From Kitasatospora sp. NBC_00240 (GTDB lineage Bacteria > Actinomycetota > Actinomycetes > Streptomycetales > Streptomycetaceae): a DNA stretch of 64,000 nucleotides. The first letter of the stretch is position 1, and every line of letters begins with the position of its first letter. The notes under the pieces are model-generated. The model was not told the origin of the DNA and did no database searches. It was given only the letters and a program-made list of their open reading frames with translations. Location: positions 5,766,001 to 5,830,000 of the forward strand of contig NZ_JAPEMU010000001.1 in the NCBI RefSeq assembly GCF_026342405.1, in the 5' to 3' direction. The position numbers were made by a program, and so were the translations under genes. Of this stretch, positions 1-8,996 are shown in pieces.

Positions 1-206
1 GCGCGATGGTCGCCGCGCTCGGGTCCGAGATGGTCTGGCGGGGCCGTTCGCCGTCCTCCGCCGACCTCTCCGCGGACTCCTCGCTGCCGGTCACCGAGGT
101 GCACGTGCCGGCCACCGGCGGCGGTACGGGCGGAGGCGGTACGGGCGGCGGGGCGCACGGCGACGTCCACGGCGAGGCCTACCGGGCGCTCGGCGGCGGC
201 CGGTGA
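1..206 (+). CDS. tsaD: C-terminal end of TsaD (tRNA t6A synthesis), truncated by window edge
   Basis: Only the last ~67 codons are present; the frame is open to the left edge. TsaD is the catalytic subunit that transfers threonylcarbamoyl to A37 of ANN-decoding tRNAs. The residues MVAALGSEMV followed by LSADSSLPVTEVHVP resemble the TsaD C-terminus, where the last helix follows the D-N-A/G-A-M metal-site motif. A Gly-rich tail (TGGGTGGGGTGGG) follows and is probably lineage-specific. The stop codon overlaps the GTG start of the next gene, so the two are probably co-transcribed. The position just upstream of the groES region matches other actinobacteria. The call rests on a short tail, so it is good but not certain. 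Confidence 0.72.
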   Translation, partial: AMVAALGSEMVWRGRSPSSADLSADSSLPVTEVHVPATGGGTGGGGTGGGAHGDVHGEAYRALGGGR

Positions 207-463
207 CCGTCGCCGCGATGTGGGAGGCCCGGGCGGCCGACGGCCGCGCCGCCGAGCTGACCGCCTGGGTGCACGCCACCGCGCTGCCCGCGCTGCGCGG
301 CTCGGCGGGCCCGGTCCGGGCCGAGGTGTTCGGCGCGCCGGGCGGCCGGGTACTGCTGATCACCTGGTGGGACGGCGCCCCGGTTGCGGTCGCCGACCCG
401 CCCGCGGCGCTGGTCGCCCGGCCGGTCCACCGCTGGGAGTTCACCAGCGAACACGTCGAGTAG
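203..463 (+). CDS. Small hypothetical protein, translationally coupled to tsaD
   Basis: 86-residue protein read from a GTG at 203 that overlaps the tsaD stop codon (GTGA), a sign of translational coupling. It has no signal peptide or membrane segment. The pattern of a beta strand (MTVAAMWEARAADG), a helix (AAELTAWVHATALPAL), then a hydrophobic strand (RVLLITWWDG) would fit a small ferredoxin-like alpha/beta barrel of the antibiotic-biosynthesis-monooxygenase (ABM) type, but this is only a fold guess. No catalytic motif is recognised. Codon bias is typical of the region (third position almost always G or C), which supports real coding. Confidence 0.7.
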   Translation: MTVAAMWEARAADGRAAELTAWVHATALPALRGSAGPVRAEVFGAPGGRVLLITWWDGAPVAVADPPAALVARPVHRWEFTSEHVE

Positions 464-543
464 CGCCTTGCCGGGGGAACCGGCCGACGGCCGGTAGCGT
501 GCTTCCTGGGAGTCGGCTGAACGATCTGGGGGGGCACGGCGCG

Positions 544-1440
544 GTGGAGCGGTACGGCTGGAACAGGACGAGGACGTACGCGGTGGGGGCGCTGGCACTG
601 GCCGCGCTGGTGGCCGGCTGCGGGGGCGCCGCCCCCGAGGTGCCGAGCGGCCCGCCGACCGGCGGCGCGGGCTCGCAGAGCGCGTCGCGGCCGCCCGCGC
701 CGCCCCGCACCGACCCGGCCACGCCGGCCGCCGACGCGGCCGTCGCGGTCTGGACGAAGTGGAACCTCAAGCCGCTGCCGCCCGCCCCGGCGCCGCCCGC
801 GGACAAGCCGTTGAAGCTCACCGCCACCGGTGCCGTGCCGGTCTTCAGCGAAGTCCCGACCAGCGACAAGGTCGTCTTCGTGACCCTCGACGACGGCGCC
901 GAGAAGGACCCGAGGTTCGTCGAGATGCTCACCGACCTCAAGGTGCCGGTCTCGATGTTCCTGACCCGCGACATCGTCAAGAACGACTACGGCTACTTCA
1001 AGCCGCTGAAGGCCCTCGGCAACCACATCCACAACCACACCACCGACCACCCGGCGATGAGCACCAAGCCGGCCGACGTCCAGAAGTCCGAGGTCTGCGA
1101 CGCCCAGTCCGCGCTCACCCAGCAGTACGGCGTCGCCCCGATGCTGTTCCGCCCGCCGTACGGCGACGGCGCCCACACCGCCGCGCTCAACACGGCGGTG
1201 CAGCAGTGCGGACCTCGGGCGATCGTGCTCTGGCGCGAGTCGATGCAGATCCACGACATGCAGTACCAGGCGGCCGACAAGAAGCTGAAGCCCGGCGACA
1301 TCATCCTCGCCCACTTCCGGGGCCCCAAGGACCTCAAGGGCGAGACGATGACCCAGATGTTCGGCGAGCTGCTCAGCCGGATCCAGGAGCAGGGCTTCGC
1401 GGTGGCCCGGCTGGAGGACTACATCAAGCCACCGGCGTAG
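544..1440 (+). CDS. Polysaccharide deacetylase family lipoprotein (NodB domain)
   Basis: 298-residue exported lipoprotein. The chosen GTG at 544 follows a G-rich Shine-Dalgarno region (about 529-535) and gives a signal peptide RTRTYAVGALALAALVAGC with a lipobox VAGC (Cys26). A Pro/Ala-rich linker (about 30-85) leads to a carbohydrate esterase family 4 (NodB) domain at about 110-298. Visible motifs are TLDDG (motif 1, catalytic base and metal Asp), HTTDHP (motif 2, metal-binding His pair), RPPYG (motif 3) and a late ILAHF His. Members hydrolyse N- or O-acetyl groups on peptidoglycan or other glycans. All key residues look intact, so activity is expected on a cell-wall glycan outside the membrane; the exact substrate cannot be told from sequence. 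Confidence 0.88.
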   Translation: MERYGWNRTRTYAVGALALAALVAGCGGAAPEVPSGPPTGGAGSQSASRPPAPPRTDPATPAADAAVAVWTKWNLKPLPPAPAPPADKPLKLTATGAVPVFSEVPTSDKVVFVTLDDGAEKDPRFVEMLTDLKVPVSMFLTRDIVKNDYGYFKPLKALGNHIHNHTTDHPAMSTKPADVQKSEVCDAQSALTQQYGVAPMLFRPPYGDGAHTAALNTAVQQCGPRAIVLWRESMQIHDMQYQAADKKLKPGDIILAHFRGPKDLKGETMTQMFGELLSRIQEQGFAVARLEDYIKPPA

Positions 1441-1474
1441 CCGGGCCACCGGGGCGGCCGGCGCCCGGTGGCCC

Positions 1475-2659
1475 CTACCGGACGGCCCCGGCGTCCACCG
1501 GCCGGCCGATCATCATCAGGTGCCCGTCGCCGACCCGGGACAGGATGACGGTCGCGGTGGCCGGCCCCTGCGGCTTCAGCTTCTGCCGCAGCTCCTCCGG
1601 AGTCATGGAGAGGCCGCGCTTCTTGATCACCACGGTGCCGACCCCGCGTTCGCGCAACAGCGCCTTGAGCTTCTTCACGTTGAACGGCAGGACGTCGGTG
1701 AGTTCGTAGGCGTGCGCGTACGGGGTGGCCACCAGGTGGTCCGAGGTCAGGTACGCGATCATCGGGTCGATCAGCCGGCCGTCCACCTGCCCGGCGACCT
1801 CGGCGACCAGGTGCGCGCGGATCACCGCGCCGTCCGGCTCGTACAGGTAGCGCCCGACCGGCCCGGCCTGCGGGTCCGGCAGGGTGCCGCCGGCCAGCGT
1901 GCGGTCGTGCGGCAGCAGGGTCGCCCGGTGCGGGTGCCCGGCCCGGGTGCCGAACCAGAGCACCGCCTCCTTCACGTCGCCGTGGTCGGAGACCCACTCG
2001 GCCTCGGCGTCCTCGGGGACCAGGTCGTGCGGGATGCCCGGGGCGATCTTCAGCGCGCCGAACGGGGTGCGCCGGGCCGCCTCGATCGCCCAGGACAGCG
2101 GCGGCGAGTACGCCTCGGGGTCGAACACCCTGCCCTTGGTGGTCCGCCGCGCGGGGTCGGTGAACACCGCGTCGTAGCCCGTCACGTCCACCTCGGTGAC
2201 GTCCGCGCAGCGCACCTCGATCAGTTCGGCCAGGCCCAGCGCCGCCGCGTTCGCCCGGGCCGCCGCGCAGGCCGCGGGGTCGCGGTCGACCGCGAGCACG
2301 AAGATCCCCTGCCGGGCCAGCGCCACCGCGTCCCCGCCGATCCCGCAGCACAGGTCGGCCAGCCGCCGGACGCCCAGCTCGGCGAACCGCTTCGCCCGCC
2401 ACTCGGCCACGCTGCGCCGGGTGGACTGCTCGACGCCGTTCGGCGTGAAGTACATCAGGTCCGCGTCGTCGCCGAACTTGGCCCGCGCCCGCTGCCGCAG
2501 CCGGGCCTGGCCCAGCGCGGCGGAGACCAGCTCCGCCGGGTGGTCACGGCGCAGCCGGGTGGCCAGCGCCAGTTCGTCGCCGGGCGTGTACGCGCGCAGC
2601 TCGGCGAGCAGCGACTGCCCCTCGGGGGTCAGCAGGGCCTGCAGGTTCTCGGTCTCCAC
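1475..2659 (-). CDS. Class I SAM-dependent methyltransferase with THUMP-like C-terminal domain
   Basis: 394 residues from a GTG at 2659. An N-terminal helical part (1-85) precedes a Rossmann methyltransferase core: ADLCCGIGGDAVALA at about 101-115 is the glycine-rich SAM motif, VLAVDRDP the acidic strand-2 motif, and FTDPARR the strand-4 motif, in the place of the NPPY/DPPR motif of RNA and protein methyltransferases. The C-terminal ~75 residues (FNVKKLKALLRERGVGTVVIKKRG) match the THUMP-like domain found in actinobacterial proteins of this type. The RNA-binding style of that domain suggests an RNA substrate, but this is inference. It lies on the strand opposite to tsaD and groES. Confidence 0.85.
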   Translation of the reverse strand: METENLQALLTPEGQSLLAELRAYTPGDELALATRLRRDHPAELVSAALGQARLRQRARAKFGDDADLMYFTPNGVEQSTRRSVAEWRAKRFAELGVRRLADLCCGIGGDAVALARQGIFVLAVDRDPAACAAARANAAALGLAELIEVRCADVTEVDVTGYDAVFTDPARRTTKGRVFDPEAYSPPLSWAIEAARRTPFGALKIAPGIPHDLVPEDAEAEWVSDHGDVKEAVLWFGTRAGHPHRATLLPHDRTLAGGTLPDPQAGPVGRYLYEPDGAVIRAHLVAEVAGQVDGRLIDPMIAYLTSDHLVATPYAHAYELTDVLPFNVKKLKALLRERGVGTVVIKKRGLSMTPEELRQKLKPQGPATATVILSRVGDGHLMMIGRPVDAGAVR

Positions 2660-2687
2660 CCGCCCATTCTCGCCGCTCGGGGCGGGC

Positions 2688-3014
2688 TCAGGCGGCGATC
2701 AGGGCGGCGAGCGGCAGGAACGGCAGCAGGGCGGCGGCCACCGGCAGCGCCCGGTACCCGCGCCGCCAGGTGCGGACGGCCAGCACGAGCGGCGGTCCGG
2801 TGACGGCGAGCAGGCCGGTCAGCAGGACGAGCAGCCCGAGCAGTTCCTGGCCGCCCGCCTCCAGCCGGAACAGGGCGAGCAGGGACAGCGCGCCGAGCGC
2901 GCCGGTGAGCGGCGTTCCGAGGGCCAGCAGCAGGAGGGCCGCCAGCAGGTCGCGGCCCGGCGGGTGCGGCCGGTGGGCGGTGCGGCCGCGGTCCGGCGGC
3001 GTGGTCCTGGTCAT
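2688..3014 (-). CDS. Small membrane protein, paralogue of the adjacent gene
   Basis: 108 residues from an ATG at 3014. After a basic, Pro-rich N-terminus (1-20) come three hydrophobic segments: LLAALLLLALGTPLTGALGA, LLGLLVLLTGLLAVTGPPLV and LPVAAALLPFLPLAALIAA, with the positively charged loop RTWRRGYR between the last two. The second half aligns closely with the protein at 3089-3511 (GPPLVLAVRTWRRGYRALPVA against TAPILLAVRSGRAGYRVLPVA), so the two look like a tandem duplication. No functional domain is recognised. A larger frame runs upstream through the intergenic region and the paralogue, but its N-terminal part has no plausible protein character. Confidence 0.6.
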   Translation of the reverse strand: MTRTTPPDRGRTAHRPHPPGRDLLAALLLLALGTPLTGALGALSLLALFRLEAGGQELLGLLVLLTGLLAVTGPPLVLAVRTWRRGYRALPVAAALLPFLPLAALIAA

Positions 3015-3088
3015 CGTCCGGCTCCTCGGCTCGACGGGTGAGGCGGGTGGGTTTCCTCGCGGGGCGGGGCGGGGCGGGGCGGGCCGGC

Positions 3089-3511
3089 TCAGCGCAGGGA
3101 GAGCACGATCAGTGCCGCGACCGGCAGCAGGAGCCCGGCCACCGGGAGCACCCGGTAGCCGGCCCGGCCGGACCGGACCGCCAGCAGGATCGGCGCGGTG
3201 AGGAGGAGGACGACGCCGAGCACCAGGACCAGCACGGCCAGCTCGCCCCCGCCGCTCTGGCCCGCGCCGAAGGCCAGCGCGAAGGCGAGGTAGCCGATCC
3301 CGGCGAGCAGCAGGGCTTCCAGCGGCAGCACGAGGAGGGTCAGCAGAAGGTCGCTGCCCAGCGGGCGGGGGGTCAGGGCAGTGCCGGAGGAATCGGTGCC
3401 GGACGGATCGACGACGGCGGCGGTGTCGGCGGTGTCGGCGGTGTCGGAGGTGGCGGCGGTGTCGGCGGCACCGGACGGGGCGGCGGACGGGGCGCTGGAC
3501 GCGGTGGTCAT
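3089..3511 (-). CDS. Small membrane protein with low-complexity Thr/Ala/Asp N-terminus
   Basis: 140 residues from an ATG at 3511; a start 12 codons upstream is possible. Residues 1-50 are Ala/Thr/Ser/Asp-rich with a repeated TADTADTA segment, encoded by GGTGTCGGC-type repeats at about 3420-3460. Three hydrophobic stretches follow, and the loop AVRSGRAGYRVLPVAG is shared with the downstream paralogue. Both genes face away from groES, so their promoter must lie in the 3512-3700 region. Function unknown. The pair could be translated from one mRNA (75 bp between them). Confidence 0.6.
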   Translation of the reverse strand: MTTASSAPSAAPSGAADTAATSDTADTADTAAVVDPSGTDSSGTALTPRPLGSDLLLTLLVLPLEALLLAGIGYLAFALAFGAGQSGGGELAVLVLVLGVVLLLTAPILLAVRSGRAGYRVLPVAGLLLPVAALIVLSLR

Positions 3512-3713
3512 GGACGGAGTCTGCGGCCCGGGACGGGACCGGCACATGAGTACGGCTACTCAACCCCGCCGGTCGCTGCGGTGGCGGGGATGAGTGCGCC
3601 GGCGGGGGTGACCGGGGGATGCCCGGGGGTGCGCCGCACCGCCGCCGTGCAGGAAGTCCGCACCCGGCCGATCCGTACACGCTTGCGACTGCGGGAATCT
3701 CCCGGCCGCGCCG
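3512..3713. other. Intergenic upstream part between small membrane protein and CIRCE region
   Basis: Divergent spacer of about 370 bp in total up to groES. The part from 3512 to 3713 is GC-rich and holds no gene I can support. The promoter for the minus-strand membrane proteins presumably lies here, but I see no convincing -35/-10 pair. The groES promoter and its operators occupy 3714-3787. Confidence 0.5.
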
Positions 3714-3740
3714 TTGGCACTCTGGTTGACTGAGTGCTAA
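3714..3740 (+). promoter_or_regulatory. CIRCE operator 1 (HrcA-binding site) of groES
   Basis: Inverted repeat TTGGCACTC-N9-GAGTGCTAA, differing from the CIRCE consensus TTAGCACTC-N9-GAGTGCTAA at one position in the left arm. The 9-bp spacer contains the -35 hexamer of the groES promoter. HrcA repressor bound here would block transcription until heat or unfolded protein titrates GroEL. Confidence 0.95.
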
Positions 3741-3754
3741 CCGCGGCCTATGGT
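3726..3754 (+). promoter_or_regulatory. Vegetative-type promoter of groES-groEL
   Basis: -35 TTGACT (3726-3731), 17-bp spacer, -10 TATGGT (3749-3754), close to the principal-sigma consensus. The -35 lies inside CIRCE 1 and the expected start site (about 3761) is at the left arm of CIRCE 2, so HrcA at either site would exclude RNA polymerase. The resulting leader is about 120 nt. Confidence 0.85.
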
Positions 3755-3759
3755 CAGTC

Positions 3760-3787
3760 CTGGCACTCCCCACCGGGTGAGTGCTAA
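3760..3787 (+). promoter_or_regulatory. CIRCE operator 2, with a 10-bp spacer
   Basis: Left arm CTGGCACTC (3760-3768) and right arm GAGTGCTAA (3779-3787) are separated by 10 bp instead of the usual 9. It sits at the predicted transcription start, downstream of the -10. Two CIRCE elements upstream of groES are common in actinobacteria. Confidence 0.85.
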
Positions 3788-3882
3788 CACGGTGAAGCGT
3801 GTCTGACCCCCGCGACGGCAGGCACGCAGGCATCACAACTACCTGTTAGACAACCCCGTAATCTCCGAAGGGGAGCTCGGAC

Positions 3883-4188
3883 GTGACCACCAGCAGCAAG
3901 GTTGCCATCAAGCCGCTCGAGGACCGCATCGTGGTCCAGCCGCTCGACGCCGAGACCACCACGGCCTCCGGCCTGGTTATCCCGGACACCGCCAAGGAGA
4001 AGCCCCAGGAGGGCGTCGTCCTGGCCGTCGGCCCGGGTCGCTTCGAGGACGGCCAGCGTCTTCCGCTCGACCTCGCCGTGGGCGACATCGTCCTGTACTC
4101 GAAGTACGGCGGCACCGAGGTGAAGTACAAGGGCGAGGAGTACCTCGTCCTCTCGGCCCGCGACGTCCTCGCGGTCATCGAGAAGTAA
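3883..4188 (+). CDS. groES: Co-chaperonin GroES
   Basis: 101 residues from a GTG at 3883, preceded by GAAGGGGAG at 3867-3875. GroES forms the heptameric lid of the GroEL folding chamber in the cytoplasm. The family signature is seen from KPLEDRIVVQPLDAE at the N-terminus through the mobile loop TTASGLVIPD to the C-terminal KYGGTEVKYKGEEYLVLSARDVLAVIEK. Full family length. First gene of a two-gene operon with groEL; the 116-bp gap carries no obvious terminator. Regulation is by the two CIRCE elements and HrcA. Confidence 0.98.
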   Translation: MTTSSKVAIKPLEDRIVVQPLDAETTTASGLVIPDTAKEKPQEGVVLAVGPGRFEDGQRLPLDLAVGDIVLYSKYGGTEVKYKGEEYLVLSARDVLAVIEK

Positions 4189-4304
4189 GACCTCACGGGC
4201 CCGCGGGCCCGTATCCGCCCGCCCCGGATCCGTGTCTTCACCGACAGGGGCCCGGGGCGCGGCTGTTGGCTCACGTATTCAGTAACCCTGAGGGAAACGG
4301 GAAC

Positions 4305-5936
<1,632 letters not shown>

Positions 5937-5951
5937 CACACCTCACGGTGA

Positions 5952-5995
5952 CCGGAGGCCCGGCCCGCACCCCCTGGGTGCGGCCGGGCCTCCGG
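5952..5995 (+). terminator. Terminator hairpin after groEL
   Basis: GC-rich stem of about 18 bp (5952-5970 with 5978-5995, one bulged C) with a short loop, 15 bp after the groEL stop. No long T-tract follows, as is usual in streptomycetes. Confidence 0.75.
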
Positions 5996-6033
5996 CGTGC
6001 TGTTCCAATGTTCAACCACATATCAGTGGAGTT

Positions 6034-6067
6034 TTGCGGTAAGCAAAGGATGCCTTATAACTGAGGC
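6034..6067 (+). promoter_or_regulatory. Promoter of the LysR gene; transcript probably leaderless
   Basis: -35 TTGCGG (6034-6039), 16-bp spacer, -10 TATAAC (6056-6061). The expected start site, about 7 nt after the -10, coincides with the A of the ATG at 6068, and no Shine-Dalgarno sequence precedes the ATG. The surrounding 6005-6060 stretch is the most AT-rich in this area. Confidence 0.65.
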
Positions 6068-7066
6068 ATGATCGAGGCCCGCCACCTGCGCGTCCTGCGT
6101 GCCGTCGCCCGCACCGGCTCCTTCTCCGCCGCCGCCCGCGAGCTGGGTTGCACCCAGCCCGCCGTCAGCCAGCAGATGAAGGCCCTGGAGAAGTCGGTGG
6201 ACACCCCGCTGGTGGTCCGGGCCGGCCGGGGCATGCAGCTCAGCGAGGCCGGCCGGGTGCTGCTGAAGCACGCCAACGGCATCCTGGCCGGGCTGTCGGC
6301 CGCCGAGGAGGAGGTCGCCGCGATCGCCGGCCTGCGGGCCGGGCGGGTGCGACTGGTGTCCTTCCCCACCGCGAGCTCCACGCTGGTGCCGCCCGCCGTC
6401 GCCCGGCTGCGCGCCAGCCACCCCGGGGTCCGGGTGTCGCTGGTCGAGGCGGAGCCGACCGAGTCGCTGGCGATGCTGCGCGGCGGCGAGTGCGAGGTCG
6501 CGCTGGCCTTCCGCTACCCCGACTCGCAGGGCGGCCTGGCCGTCCCCTCCCCGCACAGCACCCCGCGCGAGGCGCGCGCCGAGGCGACCCTGGAGGCGGC
6601 GGCCGCGGCGGCCGCCAACGACTGGTCCGACCTGGTGGTCCGGCCGCTGCTGGACGATCCGCTGGTCGGCCTGCTGCCGGCCGGCCACCCGCTGGCCGGG
6701 GTCGGCGACGCGCCGGTGGAGCTGGCGGAACTCGCCGAGGAGCAGTGGATCGCCGGCTGCCCGCAGTGCCGCGGCCACCTGGTGGAACTCTGCGCGGGCG
6801 CGGGCTTCGAGCCGCGGATCGACTTCGCCACCGACGACTACCCGGCGGTGGTCGGCCTGGTCGCGGCCGGGCTCGGGGTGGCGGTGCTGCCGGGGCTCGC
6901 GCTGGACTCGGTGCGCCAGGACGGCGTGTCGGCCGTCCAGTTGCGGGCCGCCTCGGGTGAGCCGGCGTTGCGCCAGGTGGTGGCACTGACCCTGCCCGAC
7001 CTGGCCGAGGTGCCGGCGGTGGCCCTGATGCTCGACCGGCTGGCGGGCTCCGCGGCCGGGCGCTGA
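6068..7066 (+). CDS. LysR-family transcriptional regulator
   Basis: 332 residues. The N-terminal winged helix-turn-helix is textbook LysR: MIEARHLRVLRAVARTGSFS, AARELGCTQPAVSQQMKALE and GRVLLKHANGILAG (residues 1-85). The effector-binding domain follows (about 90-325), with RVRLVSFPTASSTLVPPAVARL as its first strand-helix and GLVAAGLGVAVLPGLAL in the second lobe. LysR regulators bind DNA as tetramers and usually control a neighbouring gene, but here groEL lies upstream on the same strand and whiD is convergent downstream, so no obvious divergent target exists. The 7-nt interval between -10 and ATG suggests a leaderless mRNA. The inducer is unknown. Confidence 0.92.
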   Translation: MIEARHLRVLRAVARTGSFSAAARELGCTQPAVSQQMKALEKSVDTPLVVRAGRGMQLSEAGRVLLKHANGILAGLSAAEEEVAAIAGLRAGRVRLVSFPTASSTLVPPAVARLRASHPGVRVSLVEAEPTESLAMLRGGECEVALAFRYPDSQGGLAVPSPHSTPREARAEATLEAAAAAAANDWSDLVVRPLLDDPLVGLLPAGHPLAGVGDAPVELAELAEEQWIAGCPQCRGHLVELCAGAGFEPRIDFATDDYPAVVGLVAAGLGVAVLPGLALDSVRQDGVSAVQLRAASGEPALRQVVALTLPDLAEVPAVALMLDRLAGSAAGR

Positions 7067-7464
7067 ACCGGCCGCCGGGACGGGCCGGACGGGGGCCGTC
7101 CCGTACGGGCGGGCGGCGTGCGGTACCCGGGGAGCGGGGCCGGGCGTGGCGGGTGCGCCGGGCGCGGGGGCCTGGGACGGGTCGTCAGGCCGGTTGCCGG
7201 GGAGGTCCCGAGGCTGTCCTGGAGCGAGGTCCGGCGGGCGCGATGGCCGGGACGCGATGGCCGGGGCAGGTCCGGCGGGCTCCGCTCCGGTCCTGCGAGG
7301 GTGCCCGTTCGCCGGTGTCGGTCCTATGTCGGGACCGGTGTCGCGGCCGGGTGTCGGGACGGGTGTCGCGCGGCCGGGTCCGGTGGTGGCCGGCCCGGGT
7401 GCTCCGGTGCGCCGCGGGTGCCGGCGGGCGGCACGGTGGGTGCCGGTCCGGGGCGGCACGGAAA
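7067..7464. other. Intergenic region between LysR gene and whiD (convergent)
   Basis: No gene supported. A hairpin with arms CGGGACGG/CCGTCCCG (7076-7103) just after the LysR stop is a probable terminator. About 7300-7390 contains imperfect repeats of the words GGTGTCG and CGGCCGGGT. The remainder is featureless GC-rich sequence. Confidence 0.5.
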
Positions 7465-7488
7465 CCGTGAAGAAACGTTTCTCCACGG
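7465..7488 (-). terminator. Near-palindromic terminator downstream of whiD
   Basis: A 24-bp inverted repeat (arms of 12 with one mismatched pair) centred on AAACGTTT. On the minus strand it is followed by GGTTTCC. It begins 17 bp beyond the whiD stop codon. Its AT-rich centre is unusual for the region. Confidence 0.6.
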
Positions 7489-7504
7489 CGAGTGTGTCGT
7501 CCTT

Positions 7505-7831
7505 CTAGCGCCGTACTCCCGAGGGCATCGTCAGCGGGACCTCGACCAGGCGGTTGCGCGAACGGCCCATCATCTCCTCGCGTTCGTCCTCGGTGAGACC
7601 GCCCCACACGCCGTACGGCTCACGGACCGCCAAGGCGTGCGCCGCGCACTCGGTGCGTACCGGGCAGCGCATGCAGACCTCCTTGGCACTGGCCTCGCGC
7701 GAACTGCGCGCGGCGCCGCGCTCGCCCTCCGGGTGGAAGAAGAGCGAACTGTCCACGCCTCGGCAGGCGGCGGAGAGCTGCCAGTCCCAAAGGTCCGCGT
7801 TGGGGCCGGGGAGGCGGGAAAAATCTGCCAT
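7505..7831 (-). CDS. whiD: WhiB-family developmental regulator WhiD
   Basis: 108 residues starting MADFSRLPGPNADLWDWQL. WhiB-like (Wbl) proteins hold an oxygen/NO-sensitive [4Fe-4S] cluster and bind the principal sigma factor. The four cluster ligands are Cys23, Cys53, Cys56 and Cys62 (C-x29-C-x2-C-x5-C), followed by the GVWGG turn (74-78) and a basic C-terminus (RSRNR). WhiD is needed for spore maturation in Streptomyces coelicolor, where it lies next to bldM exactly as here, so identity rests on both sequence and synteny. Ribosome site GAAGGGAATG precedes the ATG. A promoter lies at 7929-7957. Confidence 0.93.
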   Translation of the reverse strand: MADFSRLPGPNADLWDWQLSAACRGVDSSLFFHPEGERGAARSSREASAKEVCMRCPVRTECAAHALAVREPYGVWGGLTEDEREEMMGRSRNRLVEVPLTMPSGVRR

Positions 7832-7928
7832 GGCTCATTCCCTTCAAGGGCTCGTCGGCCCCGCGCCGGCCCGGACTTCGCTCGGCTCGGCTCGGCGGGG
7901 CTTCGGTGCGCTGGTGTGGACACCTGGA

Positions 7929-7957
7929 AATATGACTTAAGGCAACCTCATGGACAA
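7929..7957 (-). promoter_or_regulatory. Candidate whiD promoter
   Basis: On the minus strand: -35 TTGTCC (7957-7952), 17-bp spacer, -10 CATATT (7934-7929). It gives a leader of about 90 nt. It lies at the edge of an AT-rich island (7928-8010) within the 553-bp whiD-bldM intergenic region. Confidence 0.55.
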
Positions 7958-8203
7958 GTCACCCACAGAGTGGCACAACAGTCAATGACCGTACAAAAGC
8001 TATAAAAACGGGCAAAGTGGGCATGTGGTTTGGCGGGCAGGGACGTGGCAATCGAGTGGCCGGAGCGGGCGTGCGGGCCCGTACCGGCGTGCGCGTCGCG
8101 CGCCGACCGCGCACCAGCTGCAGAAAAGTGCGGCGCGCGCCCCGCGATGCGGCTGATCCGTAATGGGTTGGCCACGTACAGTGGTGGAGATGGCCCTGAA
8201 GGC
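7958..8203. other. Regulatory intergenic region between whiD and bldM
   Basis: Part of the 553-bp divergent spacer. 7958-8015 is AT-rich (ACAAAAGCTATAAAAACGGG) and the rest is GC-rich. No gene is supported. Additional promoters or developmental-regulator sites are expected by analogy with S. coelicolor, but I could not assign any beyond the two promoters listed. Confidence 0.5.
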
Positions 8204-8231
8204 CGTAACTCATTCGAGTGACGGTCGTTGG
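8204..8231 (+). promoter_or_regulatory. Sigma-BldN-type promoter of bldM
   Basis: -35 CGTAAC (8204-8209), exactly 16 bp, -10 CGTTGG (8226-8231), against the sigma-BldN consensus CGTAAC-N16-CGTTGA. In S. coelicolor bldM is a direct sigma-BldN target through its p1 promoter. The leader to the ATG at 8385 is about 145 nt. Confidence 0.82.
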
Positions 8232-8384
8232 ATGTGCGGAGGCGGTTAGCGGGCGCCGGACGTCGGGAACGATCGCGGGGAGAACCGGCGATCAGCACGA
8301 GGTCTGTCGCCAATCGGCCGTGTCGGAGAGATTCGTACCAGCCAGGAGGCTCAACGTGACGCGGATCAGCAGCGGAGGACGGTC

Positions 8385-8996
8385 ATGACTTCCGTTCTCG
8401 TTTGCGACGATTCCCCGCTCGCCCGCGAGGCGCTTCGCCGCGCGGTCGCGACCGTACCCGGTGTCGACCGGGTCACCACCGCGACGAACGGTGAGGAGGT
8501 CCTCCGCCGCTGGGTGGCCGACCGTTCCGACCTCGTCCTGATGGACGTCCGGATGCCCGGACTCGGCGGCGTCGAGACGGTGCGGCGGCTGCTGTCCGCC
8601 GACCCGGGCGCGCGCATCATCATGCTCACCGTCGCCGAGGACCTCGACGGCGTCGCCCTCGCGGTGGCCGCCGGGGCGCGCGGGTACCTGCACAAGGACG
8701 CCTCGCGCGCTGAACTGCGGGCCACCGTCACCCAGGCCCTCGCCGACCCGACCTGGCGGCTCGCCCCGCGCCGGCTGCGCAGCCCCGACATGGGTGCGGC
8801 GCCGACGCTGACGGCGCGTGAGATCCAGGTGCTGGAGGGGATGAGCCACGGCCGCAGCAACGCGGAGATCGGCCGGGAGCTCTTCCTCTCCGAGGACACC
8901 GTCAAGACGCACGCCCGGCGGCTGTTCAAGAAGCTCGGCGCCTCGGACCGCGCGCACGCGGTGGCCCTGGGGTTCAGGTGGGGTCTGGTCCGCTGA
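8385..8996 (+). CDS. bldM: Developmental response regulator BldM
   Basis: 203 residues, the length of S. coelicolor BldM. The receiver domain (1-120) has CDD near the start, Asp54 in LVLMDVRMPG, Thr in IIMLTVAED and Lys in GYLHKD, so the phosphorylation pocket looks complete; published work, as I recall it, found Asp54 dispensable and BldM is treated as an orphan, atypical regulator. The LuxR-type DNA-binding domain (TAREIQVLEGMSHGRSNAEI) occupies about 140-203. BldM is required for aerial mycelium formation and, with WhiI, activates later sporulation genes. Ribosome site GGAGG lies 9-10 nt upstream. It is transcribed divergently from whiD. Identification is by sequence, length and neighbourhood. 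Confidence 0.95.
   Translation: MTSVLVCDDSPLAREALRRAVATVPGVDRVTTATNGEEVLRRWVADRSDLVLMDVRMPGLGGVETVRRLLSADPGARIIMLTVAEDLDGVALAVAAGARGYLHKDASRAELRATVTQALADPTWRLAPRRLRSPDMGAAPTLTAREIQVLEGMSHGRSNAEIGRELFLSEDTVKTHARRLFKKLGASDRAHAVALGFRWGLVR

Noticed and set aside
4266..4304. GroEL start 13 codons upstream
   Set aside because: Extra residues are absent from the family and the ATG at 4305 has the better-placed ribosome site.
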